Source of the DNA: Carbonatibacter sp965199245
Lineage (GTDB): Bacteria; Pseudomonadota; Alphaproteobacteria; Kiloniellales; Kiloniellaceae
NCBI GenBank assembly: GCA_965199245.1
Contig: CBDAQP010000002.1
Location: 302,038-366,037 of the forward strand
Direction of reading: 5' to 3'
DNA: 64,000 bases
The number at the start of each line of letters is the position of its first letter. Position 1 is the stretch's first letter. Below are positions 60,171-64,000 of this stretch, one piece after another. A model generated the notes under the pieces. That model had not been told where the DNA came from and did no database searches. It saw only the letters and a program-made list of their open reading frames with translations. Made by a program: the position numbers and the translations under genes.

Positions 60171-61025
60171 TCAGCTTTTTAAGGCGTTGGCATGGTGGCG
60201 CAGGTGGTCTTCGATAAAGGTTGCGATAAAATAATAACCATGGTCATAACCATCCTGTTGGCGCAAAATCAGCTTTTGCCCCGCTGCCTGACAAGCAGAC
60301 TTCAGTATGTCTGGTTTAAGCTGTTCGTCTAAAAACTGATCTGCCGTGCCTTGGTCAACGAGAATTTCCGCAGAGGTCGGCTGTGCCTTGACCAATTCTG
60401 TCGCATCCCACGCCGCCCACTGTTTGGCATCCTTGCCCAAATAGCCTGTAAAAGCCTTTTGACCCCACGGGCATTGTATCGGTGCACAGATTGGAGCAAA
60501 GGCAGAACAGGAGCGATAAAGGTCAGCCCGTTTAAAATGGAGGATCAAGGCCCCGTGTCCGCCCATTGAATGGCCCGTGATCCCTTGCCGCGTTTTATCG
60601 GCCTCTGGAAAGTGATCTGTGAGGATGGATTGAATTTCACAGGTTATATAGCTGTACATTTTATAGGCTGTTGACCAAGGGGATTGTGTCGCATCGACAT
60701 AAAATCCAGCCCCAGATCCAAAATCATAACTGTCGTTTTCTCCGGCAATATTTTGTCCGCGTGGGGAGGTATCAGGGGTGACAAGGATGATTCCCAATTC
60801 TGCCGCGACACGTTGTGCGCCTGCTTTGGTGATGACGTTTTCTTCGGTACAGCTCAGGCCCGATAGATAGGTCACAACTGGACAAGGTTGGCCAGCAAGA
60901 GCCGCAGGCGGGAGATAGACCCCAAAACGCATAGATCCATTGCACAGGTTTGAATGGTGGCTGTACACGCGCTGTGTGCCATTGAAACAACGATTCTGGT
61001 TGATAAGTTCAAGCGGTGTGGACAT
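60171..61025 (-). CDS. fghA: S-formylglutathione hydrolase
   Basis: A 284-residue esterase D-type serine hydrolase releasing formate and glutathione from S-formylglutathione. The nucleophile is in GHSMGGHGA, and the start YSHHSNLCNGSMRFGVYLPP is family-typical. The catalytic Asp is in DQGTADQFL and the His in DGYDHGYYF. It lies 24 bases downstream of adhC on the same strand, so the two form a formaldehyde-detoxification operon. Confidence 0.95.
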   Translation of the reverse strand: MSTPLELINQNRCFNGTQRVYSHHSNLCNGSMRFGVYLPPAALAGQPCPVVTYLSGLSCTEENVITKAGAQRVAAELGIILVTPDTSPRGQNIAGENDSYDFGSGAGFYVDATQSPWSTAYKMYSYITCEIQSILTDHFPEADKTRQGITGHSMGGHGALILHFKRADLYRSCSAFAPICAPIQCPWGQKAFTGYLGKDAKQWAAWDATELVKAQPTSAEILVDQGTADQFLDEQLKPDILKSACQAAGQKLILRQQDGYDHGYYFIATFIEDHLRHHANALKS

Positions 61026-61049
61026 AGAGAAAATTCCTTAAGACAAGGG

Positions 61050-62159
61050 TCAATAGACGACCACAGAGCGAATGGATTCGCCACTGTGCATCAGGTCAAA
61101 GGAATTGTTAATCTCATCCAGCGGCAGGGTGTGGGTAATGAGGTCGTCGATATTGATCTTGCCATCCATGTACCAGTCAACAATTTTGGGCACATCCGTA
61201 CGCCCGCGCGCCCCGCCAAAGGCTGTTCCTTTCCACACCCGTCCCGTAACAAGTTGGAAAGGACGGGTGGCAATTTCCTGTCCTGCACCCGCGACACCGA
61301 CCACGACTGACACACCCCATCCCTTGTGACAGCATTCCAGAGCCTGACGCATTGTGTTCACGTTGCCAATGCATTCAAAGGAGTAATCAGCCCCGCCCTT
61401 TGTCAGGTCAACGATGGCTTGGACAAGATCGTCCGCCACGTCTTTTGGATTGATAAAATCAGTCATTCCGAATTTTTCAGCGATGGCTTTGCGGTCTGTG
61501 TTTAAATCGATTCCGATAATTTGATCTGCACCGACCATGCGCGCCCCTTGAATGACGTTGAGACCAATACCGCCCAGCCCAAAAACAACCACTTTTGACC
61601 CTGGTTCAACCTTGGCCGTATTGACAACCGCGCCAACGCCTGTGGTAACACCGCACCCGATATAGCACACCTTGTCAAAGGGAGCATCGCGACGGATTTT
61701 TGCCAAGGAAATTTCAGGCAGGACGGTATAGTTGGCAAAGGTTGAACAGCCCATGTAGTGGCGCAATGGGGTTCCATTCATAGAAAAGCGGCTTGTGCCA
61801 TCTGGCATGACACCTTGTCCCTGTGTCGTGCGAATTTTTTGACAGAGGTTTGTTTTCGGATTGAGGCAATATTCGCATTCGCGGCATTCGGACGTGTAGA
61901 GGGGAATCACATGATCGCCCTTTTTCAATGACGTGATGTCCGGGCCTGTTTCCACAACAACACCAGCCCCTTCATGACCGAGGATCGCGGGAAAAAGACC
62001 CTCTGGATCTGCGCCGGAAAGAGTGAAGGCGTCGGTATGACAGATTCCCGTTGCCTTGATTTCAACCAAAACCTCGCCCGCTTTTGGGCCGTCGAGTTGA
62101 ACAGTTTCAATGCTGAGAGGTTTTCCTGCTTCCCAAGCTACGGCGGCGCGAACGTCCAT
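61050..62159 (-). CDS. adhC: S-(hydroxymethyl)glutathione dehydrogenase / class III alcohol dehydrogenase
   Basis: A 369-residue zinc-dependent NAD enzyme oxidising S-hydroxymethylglutathione, formed spontaneously from formaldehyde. The catalytic zinc motif is GHEGAGVV, and the structural zinc cysteines are in CRECEYCLNPKTNLC. The NAD loop is VVFGLGGIGLNV, and GKWKGTAFGG-like class III features appear as RVWKGTAFGGARGRTD. It is the first gene of the adhC-fghA operon. Confidence 0.96.
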   Translation of the reverse strand: MDVRAAVAWEAGKPLSIETVQLDGPKAGEVLVEIKATGICHTDAFTLSGADPEGLFPAILGHEGAGVVVETGPDITSLKKGDHVIPLYTSECRECEYCLNPKTNLCQKIRTTQGQGVMPDGTSRFSMNGTPLRHYMGCSTFANYTVLPEISLAKIRRDAPFDKVCYIGCGVTTGVGAVVNTAKVEPGSKVVVFGLGGIGLNVIQGARMVGADQIIGIDLNTDRKAIAEKFGMTDFINPKDVADDLVQAIVDLTKGGADYSFECIGNVNTMRQALECCHKGWGVSVVVGVAGAGQEIATRPFQLVTGRVWKGTAFGGARGRTDVPKIVDWYMDGKINIDDLITHTLPLDEINNSFDLMHSGESIRSVVVY

Positions 62160-62282
62160 TGTCTTTTCCCTTTCTGGCCTCGTTTGTTTTTGGCCTCGTC
62201 TGCTTTAGTCGTTATCTTTTTTGAAAACTCGTGTCGAAAATGACCCGATTTTTTATCTTTGTCCAGTGCCCTGCGCTCTTTT

Positions 62283-62723
62283 TTATTCTATAACATCATC
62301 AAGGTGCGCGAAAAAATCGTCGGCGAGTTTTTTGGCTGTTTTATACACAAGCGCGGTAGCGAGCTGGGCCAGTGGGCCGTCTAAAGTTCCTTGCGCGTCA
62401 AAGGCCAGTGTTGTTGTGGATGGTGTCGTTTCTGTCAGTGTGACCCGCGCCTGTCCGGCGAGTTTTTTGGCAATTTGCCCACGCCCGCAGGCCTGCATTG
62501 TATAGCAGTGTGGGGCTAACACGTCGCACAACGTAATATCGCACCCGATGTGCAGGGGTATCATGCCCAGCCTTACACGAAAAACAGCATAGAAATTCAA
62601 CGCGTCATGCCTGATGACTTTTTCGCATCGGGGCAGAGCTTGCTTGAGCACAGCGGGATCAGTGATTGCAGACCAAACCTGATCCTTGGGGTGGGACAGA
62701 TGATAGTGACCAGTGTAATTCAT
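62283..62723 (-). CDS. CoxG-like SRPBCC family protein
   Basis: A 146-residue SRPBCC (START-like) protein similar to carbon monoxide dehydrogenase subunit G. It begins MNYTGHYHLSHPKDQVWSAI, contains LPRCEKV near residue 32, and ends in a long C-terminal helix (KTAKKLADDFFAHLDDV). In CO dehydrogenase operons CoxG helps membrane anchoring and cofactor handling, but many stand-alone homologues have other or unknown roles; no cox genes are near. The ATG at 62723 is chosen over an upstream extension; no clear Shine-Dalgarno is present. Confidence 0.8.
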   Translation of the reverse strand: MNYTGHYHLSHPKDQVWSAITDPAVLKQALPRCEKVIRHDALNFYAVFRVRLGMIPLHIGCDITLCDVLAPHCYTMQACGRGQIAKKLAGQARVTLTETTPSTTTLAFDAQGTLDGPLAQLATALVYKTAKKLADDFFAHLDDVIE

Positions 62724-62809
62724 GGTGAGGGTGGTGCATGAGTGGACAAGGCAAGGGTCTTTCCTTATAGAGGACATCATCATATTATCCAACCATCAGG
62801 ACGTGACTT

Positions 62810-64000
62810 ATGCGCCTTTCCCGTTATTTTATGCCAACCTTAAAAGAAAACCCTAAAGACGCTCAGATTGTGTCACACCGCTTCATGTTGCGTGCGGGCA
62901 TGATTCGACAGGCAAGTGCGGGAATTTATTCTTGGTTGCCGTTGGGTTTGCGGGTGCTGCAAAAGATTGAAAATATCATCCATTCTGAACAGGAACGTGC
63001 TGGGGCACAACGAATTTTGATGCCAACGATTCAGTCGGCTGACCTCTGGCGCGAGTCGGGTCGCTATGACGGTTATGGGCGCGAAATGTTGCGGATGACA
63101 GACCGCCACGACCGCGATATGCTCTATGGCCCAACAAACGAAGAATTGGTCACAGATATTTTTCGCAACTCAATCAAAAGCTTCAAAGAACTTCCTAAAA
63201 ATATTTATCAAATTCAATGGAAATTCCGTGACGAGGTGCGCCCGCGCTTTGGCGTTATGCGCGGGCGGGAATTTTTGATGAAGGACGGCTATTCTTTTGA
63301 TAGTGATTATGAGTCATCACGTTTGACTTATAATCGTGTCTTTGTGTCCTATTTGCGCACCTTTGAACGAATTGGATTGCGGGTCATTCCGATGGCGGCG
63401 GATACTGGGCCGATTGGCGGGAATTTGTCGCATGAATTTATTATTCTAGCCGATACGGGGGAAAGTGAAGTTTTTTGCCACGAAAGCTATTTGACCAAGG
63501 CTGTTCCGGGATCGGATATTGATTATGAGGGTGATTTGCAACCGATTGTGGATGACTGGACGCGCGACTATGCCACCACGGATGAAATGTTTGACGAAGA
63601 CGGCTGGGCCGCTGTTCCCGAAGATAAAAAAATCAAACGCCGTGGAATCGAAGCAGGTCACATTTTCCATTTTGGTACAGAATATTCCGAACCGATGAAC
63701 GCCGTTGTCTCGAATGCCGAGGGGACGCAGGTTCCTGTTTATATGGGGTCTTATGGGATTGGCGTGTCTCGCCTGATGGGGGCGATTATTGAGGCATCAC
63801 ACGATGACAAGGGGATAGTCTGGCCGGAGTCAGTCGCGCCCTATCGTTTAGGGTTAATCAATCTGGGCACCCGGGATGCGGACTGTGTGCGAACTTGCGA
63901 TGATTTTTATCACAAGCTGACCGCCGCTCAGATTGAGGTGCTCTACGATGATCGTGACGGCGGGGCCGGGGCGCGGTTTGCCGACCTGGATTTAATTGGC
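62810..64000 (+). CDS. proS: prolyl-tRNA synthetase, 3' end outside window
   Basis: Class II aminoacyl-tRNA synthetase charging tRNA-Pro. Open from the ATG at 62810 to the window end (397 codons). It starts MRLSRYFMPTLKENPKDAQI. Motif 2 is FRDEVRPRFGVMRGREFLMK, and motif 3 includes GSYGIGVSRLMGAIIE. There is no inserted editing (INS) domain, since the distance between motifs 2 and 3 is short, which fits the compact alphaproteobacterial type of about 440 residues. The anticodon-binding domain begins near PYRLGLINLG and is incomplete here. Confidence 0.95.
   Translation, partial: MRLSRYFMPTLKENPKDAQIVSHRFMLRAGMIRQASAGIYSWLPLGLRVLQKIENIIHSEQERAGAQRILMPTIQSADLWRESGRYDGYGREMLRMTDRHDRDMLYGPTNEELVTDIFRNSIKSFKELPKNIYQIQWKFRDEVRPRFGVMRGREFLMKDGYSFDSDYESSRLTYNRVFVSYLRTFERIGLRVIPMAADTGPIGGNLSHEFIILADTGESEVFCHESYLTKAVPGSDIDYEGDLQPIVDDWTRDYATTDEMFDEDGWAAVPEDKKIKRRGIEAGHIFHFGTEYSEPMNAVVSNAEGTQVPVYMGSYGIGVSRLMGAIIEASHDDKGIVWPESVAPYRLGLINLGTRDADCVRTCDDFYHKLTAAQIEVLYDDRDGGAGARFADLDLIG

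Overview
The window looks like the chromosome of an alphaproteobacterium. Evidence: the block clpP-clpX-lon-hupB-tRNA-Val-tRNA-Asp-tRNA-Asp-nuoABCDEFGHIJKLMN-birA-coaX-rnj, a short-type proS, acuI, and a de novo queuosine operon (queCDEF). The rOmp/Sca-style repeat autotransporter and the many decayed insertion sequences fit a host-associated or otherwise decaying accessory genome. I cannot name a genus from sequence alone; the housekeeping order resembles Rhodospirillales-type genomes (inference).

Layout. 1-5.4 kb: end of an alpha/beta hydrolase gene, acuI, a convergent two-gene transporter operon (an MFS carrier with a histidine-rich tail plus an EamA carrier), a small inverted-repeat element, an FMN reductase and a YceI protein. 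5.5-8.8 kb: an AT-richer three-gene operon zorA-zorB-zorE, a type II Zorya anti-phage system. 8.9-16.1 kb: a conserved small gene, pgk, ftsY, dapF-mtaB, then queC-queD-queE-queF led by a preQ1-I riboswitch whose tail contains the ribosome binding site of queC. 16.1-22.3 kb: an IS5 remnant, hairpins and a giant autotransporter split by a frame change. 22.3-27.8 kb: accessory region with a hairpin-rich segment, a decayed antitoxin/zeta-toxin pair, a NYN nuclease, an IS5-derived MITE, an IS3 element carrying an inserted IS5 element, and an orphan ORF. 27.9-32.5 kb: tldD, a YgjP-type metalloprotease, a GMC oxidoreductase and an alpha/beta hydrolase. 33.2-56.5 kb: proteolysis genes (clpP, clpX, lon), hupB, three tRNAs, all fourteen genes of respiratory complex I, then birA, coaX and rnj. 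56.5-59.0 kb: nested IS fragments, a second MITE and a truncated FemAB-like pseudogene. 59.3-64 kb: cspA, ppa, the glutathione-dependent formaldehyde pair fghA/adhC, a CoxG-like gene, and proS running off the end.

How the genes work together. The nuo operon is tightly packed, with stop/start overlaps at most junctions, and encodes one NADH:quinone oxidoreductase. queCDEF convert 7-carboxy-7-deazaguanine precursors to preQ1, and the riboswitch closes the feedback loop. ClpXP and Lon form a protein quality-control cluster. AdhC and FghA convert S-hydroxymethylglutathione to formate plus glutathione.

Mobile DNA. Four ends of one IS5-type element family sit at AGAT or AGCT tetranucleotides, and the complete copies have perfect 4-bp duplications. 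Both IS5 copies carry the same internal frameshift and share one flank (IS3 orfA). The second copy has a different right flank (the FemAB-like gene), which suggests recombination between IS copies. I found no convincing wholly new multi-gene system. The most useful leads are the Zorya II operon, the split autotransporter, the inverted-repeat element at 4.0-4.2 kb, and the IS-mediated junction between rnj and proS.
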